A stretch of 64,000 nucleotides of DNA from positions 285,259 through 349,258 of the forward strand of contig CALKGE010000003.1 of NCBI GenBank assembly GCA_938084685.1, given 5' to 3'. The translations under genes were made by a program, and so were the position numbers. The stretch comes from an uncultured Pirellulaceae bacterium. Lineage in GTDB: Bacteria; Planctomycetota; Planctomycetia; Pirellulales; Pirellulaceae. The stretch's first letter is position 1; each line of letters begins with the position of its first letter. The notes beneath the pieces are model-generated. The model was not told where the DNA came from. It worked only from the letters and a program-made list of their open reading frames with translations, and searched no databases. Below, piece by piece: positions 37,832-47,300 of the stretch.

Positions 37832-40800
37832 ATGCAGTATGCAGAACTACACTGTAAATCCAACTTTTCGTTCCTGCAGGGAGCATCTCACGCAGTCGAG
37901 TTAGTCGAGCGAGCGAAGCGGTTAGGGTATCAGGCCATTGCCATTACCGATCGTAATACACTTGCCGGAATTGTCCGTGCTCATGGAGCAGCCAAAGATG
38001 TACAACTGCAATACATCGTAGCGGCAGAGCTTACTTTTGTAGACGCTCCTGCCTGTGTTGTCTGGATGCCGGATCGCAAAGCCTACGGGCAACTCTGCCA
38101 GCTTCTCACACTTGGCCGCCGGCGAGCCAGTAAGGGGGAATGTCTCCTTTACTTCGACGACCTGAAGAAGTTTGGGAGGAACTGGATTGTCGGTGTGATC
38201 CCAGACTGGAATGCGCATTCAGAAAATATTTCTTCGGACCACCTGCGTCTGCACGAAGAGGCTGAATTGATCACAGCCCAGCAGTTGCTCGATTACCGCG
38301 ATGTCTTTCTGGAGGACTGTTACCTGTTGGTGGAATTACATCGTGGTGTGGCTGATCAAAAGAGATTGTCAGCACTCAGACAGTTGAGTGAACAAGCTGA
38401 TGTGCCCTTGCTGGCCGCTGGGGATGTCTATTATCACGATCCTTCCCGGGTGAGATTGCAGGATACTCTGACAGCCATTGCACATGGCTGTCATGTGGAT
38501 CAGATTGGCGACTGGCAATTCCCCAATGCGCAGAGGTTTCTGCGTCCCCTGGGAGAACTTGCCGATTTGTTTGCTGAAATTCCGCAGGCTATCGCCAGAA
38601 CGATGGAAGTTGCAGAGCGTTGCCGTTTTTCTCTGGATGAATTGAGATACGAGTATCCAGAGGAACCTGCTCCGGATGACACGACTCCTCTGCAATATCT
38701 TGTCCAGCTGGCATGGCAGGGAGCTCATCAAAGGTACCCGAACGGCTTGCCTTCCAAAGTGATTGGTTTACTGAAGCACGAGTTGGGGCTTATCGAAAAA
38801 CTGAAGTACGAGGCCTACTTTTTGACGGTCTGGGATCTGGTCCGTTTTGCGCGGAGCCAGGGAATTCTGTGTCAGGGACGCGGGTCGGCTGCGAATTCAG
38901 TTGTTTGTTACTGTTTGGGAGTAACGTCGGTTGATCCTGATACTACCGAATTGCTGTTCGAGCGGTTTGTAAGCAGCGAACGTGATGAGGCCCCGGATAT
39001 TGATATCGATTTTGAACATGAGCGGCGCGAAGAAGTGCTGCAGTATCTCTACGACAAATACGGAAGAGATCGGGCAGGGATGACAGGGGTGGTGACCTGT
39101 TACCGTATGCGTTCGGCCGTGCGGGAAGTAGGTAAGGCGCTGGGCCTGGACTCGGAGATGGTCGATGAGATTGCCAAGAATCTTGATGGTAGAACTCGCG
39201 ATGGTAACTTCGACGTCCGGATTCGCGAAGTGGGACTCGACCCGGATGCCACTGTGGGGCAACGGTTTCGGGAATTGGTGCAGGAACTGATAGGGTTCCC
39301 TCGTCATTTGTCCCAGCACGTTGGTGGGATGGTGATGACGCGAGGATTGCTGAGTGAGTTGGTTCCGATAGAAAATGCCACCATGGATGGCCGGACAGTG
39401 ATTCAATGGAACAAAGATGACCTCGATGAACTCGGAATCTTGAAAGTCGACTGCTTGTCGCTGGGGATGTTAAGCGCCATTCGTAAATGCTTTGAAATGC
39501 TCGAACGGTACGAAGGGAAAACACTCTCCCTGGCTACGATCCCTCAGGAAGACCAGTCGGTCTATGACATGATTTGCGAAGCAGACACCGTGGGCGTGTT
39601 TCAGATTGAGAGTCGTGCTCAGATGAGTATGCTTCCTCGCCTGAGGCCTCGTTGTTTCTACGATTTGGTGATCGAGGTGGCGATCGTTCGTCCCGGTCCT
39701 ATTCAGGGTGACATGGTGCACCCTTACCTGAAACGGCGAGTGGGTCTGGAAGAAGTATCTTATCCGAGTGAAGAAATTCGAGAGGTGCTTGATCGCACGT
39801 TGGGAGTCCCGTTGTTTCAGGAACAGGCAATGCGTTTAGCCGTGGTGGCCGCCGGATTCACTCCCGGAGAAGCAGATCAGCTGCGACGGGCAATGGGAGC
39901 CTGGAGGCGTCCGGGGGTGATTGAAAAATTCAACCGTAAGTTAACTGAAGGAATGCTTGCGAAAGGCTTCACCAGAGAATTTGCAGACCAGGTATTCAGT
40001 CAGATACGTGGTTTTGGTGAATATGGTTTTCCGGAATCCCATGCAGCCAGTTTTGCATTGTTGGTGTATGTGTCGGCCTGGTTGAAATGTCATCATCCCG
40101 CCACGTTTGCTGCCTGTGTCATTAACAGCCAACCAATGGGATTTTACTCGGTGAGTGATCTGGTCAAGGATGCTCAGAGGCATGGTGTGAAAGTCCGGCC
40201 GGTAGATGTTAACTACAGCGACTGGGATTGCTCGCTGGAGTATGAAAACGGCCAGCTTCCGGCATTGCGACTTGGTATGTGTGTGGTGCGTGGACTTTCG
40301 TATGAAATGGTGGAACCTCTACTGGAATGTCGTCATCGTCAAGGCCGTTTCCACTCGGTGGAACAATTGCGACGGCGGTCAGCAGTCAGCAGGCGAGTCA
40401 TGATGCGGCTGGCTGGGGCGGATGCGTTTCGCAGTTTCGAACGGGATCGTCGGGCTGCCCTGTGGGAAACGCTTGCACAGGAACACAAAGACGTCGAACA
40501 ACCGTTGTTTGATTTGATTGCCGCAGCGGACGATCAGCAGCCAGCTTTGCCGGAAATGGATGCTGCTGGCGAGGTGGAAATGGATTATCGTACCACCGGT
40601 ATTTCACTGAAAGGCCAGCCTCTGATGTTTTGGCGAGAAGAACTGCAGCAACAGCGGGTTTTACGAGCGGACCAGTTGGAAAGCTGCTCAGACAATCAGT
40701 ATGTCAAAGTGGCTGGTTTAGTACTATTGCGGCAACGTCCCTCAACAGCCAAAGGTATTACCTTTGTGACACTTGAAGACGAAACCGGCACAATGAATCT

Positions 40801-40978
40801 TGTTTTACGTCAGCATGTATGGGAAAGGTACTATCGGATTGCCCGACGGAGCAATGCGTGGCTGGTGCACGGGATATTGGAGAATCGCAACCGTGTGCAG
40901 CATGTTGTGGTTCATCGCCTGGAAGATTTGTCGTCCTGCCTGGGGACGTTCCGGCCTAAATCCAGAGATTTTCACTGA
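37832..40978 (+). CDS. dnaE2: Error-prone DNA polymerase III alpha subunit DnaE2
   Basis: A 1048-residue C-family polymerase from ATG 37832, seven bases after imuB; a longer frame begins inside imuB. The PHP domain is at the N-terminus (YAELHCKSNFSFLQGASH), the catalytic aspartates are D389, D391 and D393 in PDIDIDFEHERREE, and the palm continues through MSMLPRLRPRCFYDLVIEVAIVRPGPIQG and the HhH region (FPESHAASFALLVYVSAWLKC). An OB fold ends the protein (VKVAGLVLLRQRPSTAKGITFVTLEDETG). Length and lack of the DnaE1 C-terminal domain fit DnaE2, which carries out SOS translesion synthesis with ImuA/ImuB. It is convergent with the kinase gene. Confidence 0.93.
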   Translation: MQYAELHCKSNFSFLQGASHAVELVERAKRLGYQAIAITDRNTLAGIVRAHGAAKDVQLQYIVAAELTFVDAPACVVWMPDRKAYGQLCQLLTLGRRRASKGECLLYFDDLKKFGRNWIVGVIPDWNAHSENISSDHLRLHEEAELITAQQLLDYRDVFLEDCYLLVELHRGVADQKRLSALRQLSEQADVPLLAAGDVYYHDPSRVRLQDTLTAIAHGCHVDQIGDWQFPNAQRFLRPLGELADLFAEIPQAIARTMEVAERCRFSLDELRYEYPEEPAPDDTTPLQYLVQLAWQGAHQRYPNGLPSKVIGLLKHELGLIEKLKYEAYFLTVWDLVRFARSQGILCQGRGSAANSVVCYCLGVTSVDPDTTELLFERFVSSERDEAPDIDIDFEHERREEVLQYLYDKYGRDRAGMTGVVTCYRMRSAVREVGKALGLDSEMVDEIAKNLDGRTRDGNFDVRIREVGLDPDATVGQRFRELVQELIGFPRHLSQHVGGMVMTRGLLSELVPIENATMDGRTVIQWNKDDLDELGILKVDCLSLGMLSAIRKCFEMLERYEGKTLSLATIPQEDQSVYDMICEADTVGVFQIESRAQMSMLPRLRPRCFYDLVIEVAIVRPGPIQGDMVHPYLKRRVGLEEVSYPSEEIREVLDRTLGVPLFQEQAMRLAVVAAGFTPGEADQLRRAMGAWRRPGVIEKFNRKLTEGMLAKGFTREFADQVFSQIRGFGEYGFPESHAASFALLVYVSAWLKCHHPATFAACVINSQPMGFYSVSDLVKDAQRHGVKVRPVDVNYSDWDCSLEYENGQLPALRLGMCVVRGLSYEMVEPLLECRHRQGRFHSVEQLRRRSAVSRRVMMRLAGADAFRSFERDRRAALWETLAQEHKDVEQPLFDLIAAADDQQPALPEMDAAGEVEMDYRTTGISLKGQPLMFWREELQQQRVLRADQLESCSDNQYVKVAGLVLLRQRPSTAKGITFVTLEDETGTMNLVLRQHVWERYYRIARRSNAWLVHGILENRNRVQHVVVHRLEDLSSCLGTFRPKSRDFH

Positions 40979-40995
40979 GGTGCAGATTCAAAACG

Positions 40996-42960
40996 CTACT
41001 TCGACTTCGTGGATAATTCTTCACTGAGAATTCTCACCTCTTCCAATACGTCCGATAGATTTGCATTGTGTTGGTGAATGGCACGCACGGCCTCCAGAAG
41101 TTTAATCGCCGTTTTTACGTCCTCTCCGGTGGCCTCCCGGCAGAAGTCAAGAATTTCCTGGATTTCAGTTTCGGTTTTCGTCGTAACTTCCTTTTGCGCC
41201 AGCAAAGTTTCCTCCTGCTGGAGTCTAAGTTGATCGATTTTTCTGCGAGCAAAGTCGAGGCATGCCTCGGCAACTTCATCGCCTTCTCGACTTTCGTACA
41301 GCGTGACAAAATGTCTGAGCAGTGTAACTGTTTCGTCTGGTGACAGCCCTTCAGACTCCAGGATTTGCAGTAGGGTTATTTTGACGACTGGGATTTCCTT
41401 CAGCTCACCTTCATGCGACTTCAAAAACAGTTGTTCGTCGCGTGCTATTTTGAGCGAGTCATAACGATTTTTGACCTGCGGGAATTCTGCGTGTTCCGAA
41501 AAAAGTTCGGTAAACGCTTCCATTTGTTCGCTTACCTGTTCCCATTTCTTACTTGCCCGTTCCCAGTCTGAACCCAGGGTAAAGCGAGTGTCCCCGATTA
41601 CGTCAAGTAATTCGCTGGCATTGACTGAGCCATAATCATCTTTGACCTGCTCGTATTCAGGGTGCTGCTTGAATCGCTTGGTAATATGCTCCATTGCTAT
41701 TTTTGCCTTACCAGGATTTGAGGCAGCGTCATCGATTACTTCTTTTAATTCTTCGAAGGAAGGAGGCCGGTTGTACCATTTCGTAAATGCTAATAATCCT
41801 CCAGCCCCTGCGAGGAGGGCAACGAGCACAATGAGACTGGCGATAACTCCAGATGATGACTCGCCGTCCGAATGAAAACGGTCTTCAGGAACAGTGGTGT
41901 AGTGCGTTGGGTCTGGCTCGGGCTGCTCCTCCGCGGACGTTTGGTACTGCGGATCTGAAACGGTTGGGGCGTTTTGATCTCCACCAGATGGAACTTCCGA
42001 TCTGTACTCGCCTTCGATCGTGCGTCCGGATGTGACAGGATTGTGGTGACCTGTCGGCACGTATTCCATGGTGGCGCCATCAGGGACAGCGTCCTGATCA
42101 GGGATTTCCCGCGTAGGCTGCTCCGTTTTGGCAGGCATGTTGGATTCCAACGCATGCTGCATTGCCTGCAATCGGTGAGCGACAGCCAACGGTGTAGGGA
42201 TCCGATCGTCTGGCTGTTTGCTTAGCAGCATCCGAACAATGTAATCCAGTTCCAGCGGAACATCGGCAATAATCTCTGTAATGGGGCGAGGCTGGTCAAA
42301 TTTCAATTTATGGATGACCTGACCGATCGCAGGTGAAGCGAAGGGAGGTTTGCCTGTCAGTAAGGCATACATGACAGAGCCGAGTGAATAGAGATCACTT
42401 TTTGTCGTGGGCCGGGCGCCCTCAGCCTGTTCAGGGGCCATATAATCAGCCGTTCCAACCACGGCATGATCAGCGGTAAGCTGGGATGCACCAAAGAGTT
42501 TGGCAATACCGAAGTCAACCAGTTTGACTTCATCCTCGTCGGACATGAACAGGTTGGACGGTTTCAGGTCCCGGTGAATGACTCCTCGATCATGAGCGTG
42601 CTTCAAGGCATAGCAGATTTCAATCGTAATGCGAGTGACTTCACGCCAGGACAGAGGCCCATTTTCCTTGAGGACTTCAAAGAGTGTCCGGCCTTGAACA
42701 AGTTCCATGGCATAGAAGAGAGTACCGTCCTCTTGCCCAAACCCAATGATTTGCACGATACCCTTGTGCTGCAATTGTTGCAGGGTTTCAATTTCCTGCT
42801 GAAAGCGATCCCGAAAACTCTGGTCACTGGCAAAGGCACTGGAAAGCACTTTGACGGCGACCAGTTCCTCCGTCTCTTCGTGATGGGCGGAATAGACATT
42901 GCCCATTCCTCCCCGTCCGATCTGTTCTTTAATCAGGTAAGGACCGAGTTTTTCCTGCAT
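40996..42960 (-). CDS. Membrane-anchored Ser/Thr protein kinase (PknB-like)
   Basis: A 654-residue Hanks-type kinase. The N-terminal domain has GRGGMGNVYSA (ATP loop), K37 in VAVKVL, HRDLKPSN (129-136), DFG (149-151) and MAPEQ (174-178), so it is catalytically complete. A proline/acidic linker (about 280-370) is followed by one transmembrane helix (371-393, VIASLIVLVALLAGAGGLL) and a helical extracytoplasmic part rich in coiled-coil-like sequence, without PASTA or WD repeats. Such kinases are abundant in planctomycetes. It is 33 bases from the sulfatase gene and is the last gene of the minus-strand run. Confidence 0.92.
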   Translation of the reverse strand: MQEKLGPYLIKEQIGRGGMGNVYSAHHEETEELVAVKVLSSAFASDQSFRDRFQQEIETLQQLQHKGIVQIIGFGQEDGTLFYAMELVQGRTLFEVLKENGPLSWREVTRITIEICYALKHAHDRGVIHRDLKPSNLFMSDEDEVKLVDFGIAKLFGASQLTADHAVVGTADYMAPEQAEGARPTTKSDLYSLGSVMYALLTGKPPFASPAIGQVIHKLKFDQPRPITEIIADVPLELDYIVRMLLSKQPDDRIPTPLAVAHRLQAMQHALESNMPAKTEQPTREIPDQDAVPDGATMEYVPTGHHNPVTSGRTIEGEYRSEVPSGGDQNAPTVSDPQYQTSAEEQPEPDPTHYTTVPEDRFHSDGESSSGVIASLIVLVALLAGAGGLLAFTKWYNRPPSFEELKEVIDDAASNPGKAKIAMEHITKRFKQHPEYEQVKDDYGSVNASELLDVIGDTRFTLGSDWERASKKWEQVSEQMEAFTELFSEHAEFPQVKNRYDSLKIARDEQLFLKSHEGELKEIPVVKITLLQILESEGLSPDETVTLLRHFVTLYESREGDEVAEACLDFARRKIDQLRLQQEETLLAQKEVTTKTETEIQEILDFCREATGEDVKTAIKLLEAVRAIHQHNANLSDVLEEVRILSEELSTKSK

Positions 42961-42992
42961 GGTGTCGTCTCTTTTTTTCAGGAAATCACGCT

Positions 42993-44387
42993 CTACATCG
43001 GAGCAACGCGTTTCGAGCCAACATCGGTGGTGAGCATGACGTGGGCATCAAAACTTTTAAAGATAAGCTCTGCTTTCACTTCAGCATAATCGGGATTGTC
43101 CCAGAGGTTATCAAATTCCCACGGATCTTCCTCCAAATTATAGAGTTCACCGAGGTCATGTCCGTGATACACCGAAAGTTTATATTTTCTGTTACGGTAC
43201 ATGGTGGCAAAGGCACCGCTCCCGTCCGTGAAGAATGGGTCCAGAGCATCGAAGTATTCACAGCGCACAAACTCGCGGTGTTCGTCGACAGCGGACTGGT
43301 CGGTGAGCAGTGGCATCAGCGATTTCCCCTGCATGTATTCCGGTTGTTCGAGTCCTGCCAGTTCAACAAGTGTGGCAGTCAGATCCAGCAATTCCACCAG
43401 AGCATCACGTTGGACATTCTCAAGAAATTTTCCTGGCCAGGAAAAAATCAGTGGGATACGGACAAGCCCTTCGTAAAACCGACACCCCTTTTGCAGTAGA
43501 CCATGGTCTCCCAGTGATTCTCCATGGTCACTGGTGAAGATGATAACCGTGTTTTCCAATTGCCCGGTTGCTTCAAGGTGATCGACGATTCGTTGGAATT
43601 GATCATCGATTTGCTTGATCATGGCGTAGTAATAGGCCTGCATTCGTTTGGCATCGTGCCCTTCAGGTGGAAGTGGTTCGCCCTGAAAATCGATAGCTGC
43701 CAGCTTCTTTTGCGCTGCCAGATCCTCTTCCCGAAAATAAGGGCCCGGCATCTCTTCCGGGTCAAACATGTCGGCATAAACTTTCGGAGGAATGAACGGA
43801 GGGTGGGGATCATAAATATTCACACACAACAGCCAGGGGTCCGGACTTTCCACATCAATGAATTCCAAAGCACACTCAGTGGCCCAGGTCGTTTGGTGAT
43901 ATTCAGGAGGAACTCGTTCCTGACTGTTACGCATCGGGTCAAGATCACCACCCCGAGCTCGTACCCAATCGGCATAGTGATGGCCTTCTTCCCAATCATC
44001 CCTGGGAGCGTGACTGAATTGCCAGTAGGTCATGCCGTCGTCGAGTCTTGGTTCCGTGCGGTGTCCCGAACTGGTCAAGTGAAACTTGCCAATGTTTCCA
44101 CACCTGTATCCCGAGTCGGCAATGATTTTCGTAATCAACGGTGGAAAATCGGGAAACGTATCGTTGCCGTTCCGAGTGTTATGCAGACGCGCCGGGTAGA
44201 GTCCCGTGAGGAAACTTGATCGACTAGGTGTACAGATGGGGGACTGGCAGTACGTGTGCGTGAAAGCGACACCAGACTCCACAAGCTTATCGATATTCGG
44301 CGTATCGACGTGAGGATTTCCCAAAGCTTTAATCGTGTCAAATCGTTGCTGGTCGGTGCAGTACCAGAGTATATTGGGGCGGCTCAT
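42993..44387 (-). CDS. Sulfatase family hydrolase
   Basis: A 464-residue sulfatase with the formylglycine motif C52-T-P-S-R in QSPICTPSRSSFLTGLYPAR, metal ligands D12 (WYCTDQQR) and the IIFTSDHGESLGDHG block. Unlike most planctomycete sulfatases it has no signal peptide: the metal-binding motif begins at residue 5, so a cytoplasmic location is likely. Maturation would need a formylglycine generator or anSME elsewhere in the genome. It lies between the FabI-like gene and the kinase, only 6 bases from the former, so its substrate could be tied to the lipid locus, but this is speculation. Confidence 0.92.
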   Translation of the reverse strand: MSRPNILWYCTDQQRFDTIKALGNPHVDTPNIDKLVESGVAFTHTYCQSPICTPSRSSFLTGLYPARLHNTRNGNDTFPDFPPLITKIIADSGYRCGNIGKFHLTSSGHRTEPRLDDGMTYWQFSHAPRDDWEEGHHYADWVRARGGDLDPMRNSQERVPPEYHQTTWATECALEFIDVESPDPWLLCVNIYDPHPPFIPPKVYADMFDPEEMPGPYFREEDLAAQKKLAAIDFQGEPLPPEGHDAKRMQAYYYAMIKQIDDQFQRIVDHLEATGQLENTVIIFTSDHGESLGDHGLLQKGCRFYEGLVRIPLIFSWPGKFLENVQRDALVELLDLTATLVELAGLEQPEYMQGKSLMPLLTDQSAVDEHREFVRCEYFDALDPFFTDGSGAFATMYRNRKYKLSVYHGHDLGELYNLEEDPWEFDNLWDNPDYAEVKAELIFKSFDAHVMLTTDVGSKRVAPM

Positions 44388-44393
44388 CGCTGG

Positions 44394-45197
44394 TTATTCT
44401 TCACTAAGAGTGTTTTTGATAATAGCGTTGTCGAAGTAATTAATTCGCATGCCCGCATCCACCACTACGGTTTGGGCACAAATGCCTGACGAGCGAGGGC
44501 TTAGCAAAAAGGCGGCAACATTGGCAGCTTCCTGCGTTTGCAACGCTTCCCCTCGAGGAATTACTTTTTCTGCGAACAGATAGGAATCAACATACCCCGG
44601 AATTCCCGCTGAAGCACTGGTTTTCAACAGACTGGGACCCACTGCATTAAATCTGACCTTCGAAAATTTGCTAAAGGACTTGGTAAGGAAGGCGAGAGAT
44701 GAATCCAGTGCAGCTTTGACAGGCGCCATAAATCCGTAGTTCTCACTCGCCATGGTTGTTGTCGAGATGGAAATGGTGATCACCGATGCATCCTCCACGA
44801 GTAGATCCTTGAGTGCATTGGCGATGGAAATCAGCGAAAAGCAGCTTATATCGACAGCTCGTAGAAATTGTTTTTTGCTTGTTTCGTGGAATGGTTTAGG
44901 ACCTTCTTCGTAATCGGCAAAAGCAATCGAGTGGACGATGCCGTGCAGCTGAGGGTGTTCTTGCTGCAGTTGATCACGTAGAGCATCGAGTTGATCAGGG
45001 TATTCCACATCACAAACATAAATTGGGAATTCGCCCAGCAGTCGTTGGAGTTCGTCTTTTCGTTGCTGACTCCTCACGACATAAACAGGCTTTGCCCCGG
45101 CGTCGGTGACGGTTTTGCCGATGTGGTAGGCGACGCTCTTGCGGTTCGCCACACCGAAAATGACGATTGTTTTGTCTTCGAGTTGCAGGAAGCTCAT
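44394..45197 (-). CDS. Enoyl-ACP reductase, FabI-like
   Basis: A 267-residue FabI-type SDR that would reduce a trans-2-enoyl-ACP with NAD(P)H. Signatures: [17 protein letters not shown] (cofactor), [15 protein letters not shown], and the catalytic pair Y154 and K161 in [13 protein letters not shown], spaced Y-x6-K as in FabI. It lies 18 bases from the FabZ-like gene. Because the neighbours are a KAS, an ACP and two CrtI-like oxidoreductases, it may serve the dedicated pathway rather than housekeeping fatty acid synthesis; the sequence cannot decide. Confidence 0.88.
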   Translation of the reverse strand: MSFLQLEDKTIVIFGVANRKSVAYHIGKTVTDAGAKPVYVVRSQQRKDELQRLLGEFPIYVCDVEYPDQLDALRDQLQQEHPQLHGIVHSIAFADYEEGPKPFHETSKKQFLRAVDISCFSLISIANALKDLLVEDASVITISISTTTMASENYGFMAPVKAALDSSLAFLTKSFSKFSKVRFNAVGPSLLKTSASAGIPGYVDSYLFAEKVIPRGEALQTQEAANVAAFLLSPRSSGICAQTVVVDAGMRINYFDNAIIKNTLSEE

Positions 45198-45215
45198 GTT
45201 GATTGTCCCTTCGAT

Positions 45216-45659
45216 CTACTCGGCGTCAGCCAGGGTGCAGGCAAAGTCAAAGCGGGTAGCGAGCTTGCCATTGACCGTGACTTTGGCGTTGAGGAAAAAG
45301 GCTGAGCTGACCTGTTCGGTCAAACGAATGTGTAATTCGATGGTGTCACCCGGTTTTACCATTTGCTTGAATTTGACGTTGTTCAAACGGGTCGCTACAG
45401 GGACTTTGCCGGTGGCCTGGTCAGTCATGTCAGCGGCGATTTTGGTGGACAGCAAGCATGCTCCTGCCTGCATGGCAGCTTCACACAGAATGACTCCTGG
45501 GACAATCGGTTGGCTGGGATAATGACCCTGGAAGAAGAATTCCTCAGCATGAAAAGTTTTCCTGCAAACGATGCTGTCACTGTCGAGCGATTCGATTTCA
45601 TCGAGCAATAGCATCGGAGCTCGATGGGGGATCAAAGACTTGATCTGTTCGATTGACAT
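45216..45659 (-). CDS. 3-hydroxyacyl-ACP dehydratase, FabZ-like
   Basis: A 147-residue single hot-dog protein with the FabZ catalytic residues H46 (GHYPSQPIVPGV) and E60 (LCEAAMQAG). The start MSIEQIKSLIPHRAPMLLLDEI is canonical. It would dehydrate a 3-hydroxyacyl-ACP. It is placed between the CrtI-like oxidoreductase gene and the FabI-like gene in one orientation, so the two reductive steps of a cycle are adjacent. Whether it is the only FabZ in the genome cannot be known here. Confidence 0.9.
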   Translation of the reverse strand: MSIEQIKSLIPHRAPMLLLDEIESLDSDSIVCRKTFHAEEFFFQGHYPSQPIVPGVILCEAAMQAGACLLSTKIAADMTDQATGKVPVATRLNNVKFKQMVKPGDTIELHIRLTEQVSSAFFLNAKVTVNGKLATRFDFACTLADAE

Positions 45660-45731
45660 AAAGAGCTTTCTATTAATCGCATGGTGTCATCCGGGAAGGG
45701 CCAGCCTGCACATGGGGTATTGCCAAAAGCA

Positions 45732-47150
45732 TTACGGCATTAACAGCTGGTCCACTTCGTTCGAGACAATCACTCCATAGTTTATCGCGCCGAGCCAGCC
45801 GGACATAATAATCCCCACACTTCCGGCGTGATAGAGTCCCGAGATTTGTGTTGGTAGTCCCCGACTTACCGCAAGTCCTTCGAATTTGGTACCGAAACTG
45901 GCTCCTTGTACATGCTGCGTGTAGTGTTGAAAGGTTCGGGGAGTTGCGGCCTCGGAATAAACCACTCGTTCACGTGCATTAGGTACATACTTCTCTAATG
46001 CATCCAGCGTGTCTTCGATGAGATCCTGTTTGCTCGCTTCGTACGCTTCATCATCCAGATTCGCCCAGTCTTCCCAGCGAGCGTTGGTGCTGGAGACAAT
46101 TAAATGCCGCTTGCGTTCATCGTGGGGACGAGTGTCCGGATAATAAAGGGAAAACGTGCGACTGGTGATATCACGGCTGAGCAAAAGATCCGTTTCAAAG
46201 CTTTCGGCCGTCGAAGTGAACAACAGGTCACCAGTGTCCCGATCAAGGTAGTCATCCGGTCCCAGGGCCATGTACACCTGGGTGCTTGAATTATTTACAC
46301 GGACAGCTTTGGCATCATCAACGTAGTCTTTATCAAATTGTTCCTCACCCACCATTTTGAAGATGGTGGTGAGTAAATTGGCATTGGAAACAACACTGCG
46401 GCAGGTGATGTCACGACCATTGACCGTAACACTTTTCACTTTGCCATTTTCCGTGTTGATCCTGTCCGCCGAACAGTTGATGCGGACGTCGACCCCGTTG
46501 CGTTCGAGTTCGTCTTTCATCAGCCCGATCATCAAGTCGGTTCCACCCTGAAAGGTGTAAACCCCTTTGGACATGAAATTGCTGAAGACAATACCATAGG
46601 TAATCGCAGGGTCTTCCAGGGTCGAGCCGTTGGCGTAGGTGATTGGTTCCATCAGCAGACGTGTGATGTCATTGCGACCAGGAAAGAACTCTTCAATCAG
46701 TTCTTTCGTAGTTCGTTGCTGATCGTCATAGAAGTTCATTCCGCGGGCTGTGTCAAAGAACTGCTGAACGGTGGCCTGGGAGACTCCGAATTTTGACTGC
46801 AGTAGTTCCGTGAAACTCTCACGGTCGTATGTTGTTTTGAGAGTGAATTGGGGGTTGTCAAACAGCACTCCGCGGAGCGGCACAATGCGGTCGGCAATCT
46901 CCTGATTCCAGTACCGACGACAGCTCTTATACATCCCGTAAGGAAATCCGTGCAGCGAAATGTCGAAGATATGACCTTTGGGGCGTTTGAACCAGGTTGC
47001 CATTCCGCCCAGCTTATAGTGCTGTTCGATAAGTAACACATCGTAACCGGCACGCCCGAGAATATTGGCGGAGGTCAAACCAGCCAGGCCGCTGCCGATG
47101 ACAATCACGTCGTACTTGTCTTTTGCGTCTTTGAGGAAATCGCGAGGCAT
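45732..47150 (-). CDS. FAD-dependent oxidoreductase, phytoene desaturase (CrtI)-like, copy 1
   Basis: A 472-residue flavoprotein from ATG 47150; the longer frame lacks support. The FAD loop is [23 protein letters not shown], followed by a [25 protein letters not shown] segment and, near the end, [19 protein letters not shown]. The pattern is that of the CrtI/phytoene desaturase and retinol saturase group, here acting most likely on an acyl-ACP or polyene rather than phytoene, given the neighbours. It is 150 bases downstream of a related gene (copy 2). Confidence 0.85.
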   Translation of the reverse strand: MPRDFLKDAKDKYDVIVIGSGLAGLTSANILGRAGYDVLLIEQHYKLGGMATWFKRPKGHIFDISLHGFPYGMYKSCRRYWNQEIADRIVPLRGVLFDNPQFTLKTTYDRESFTELLQSKFGVSQATVQQFFDTARGMNFYDDQQRTTKELIEEFFPGRNDITRLLMEPITYANGSTLEDPAITYGIVFSNFMSKGVYTFQGGTDLMIGLMKDELERNGVDVRINCSADRINTENGKVKSVTVNGRDITCRSVVSNANLLTTIFKMVGEEQFDKDYVDDAKAVRVNNSSTQVYMALGPDDYLDRDTGDLLFTSTAESFETDLLLSRDITSRTFSLYYPDTRPHDERKRHLIVSSTNARWEDWANLDDEAYEASKQDLIEDTLDALEKYVPNARERVVYSEAATPRTFQHYTQHVQGASFGTKFEGLAVSRGLPTQISGLYHAGSVGIIMSGWLGAINYGVIVSNEVDQLLMP

Positions 47151-47300
47151 GCTGAGCTGGTGGTTGAGGACGGAGGGCGAACGCAGACAGACTATCGATG
47201 CGCGTCGCATTAAAGAGGTATTTTAGCTTGGAAACGGGAAGACTGTTACCCTCTTGCAGAGCAGTTCTGCGGGAAATACGACAGTCTCCAGAAGCGGTTT

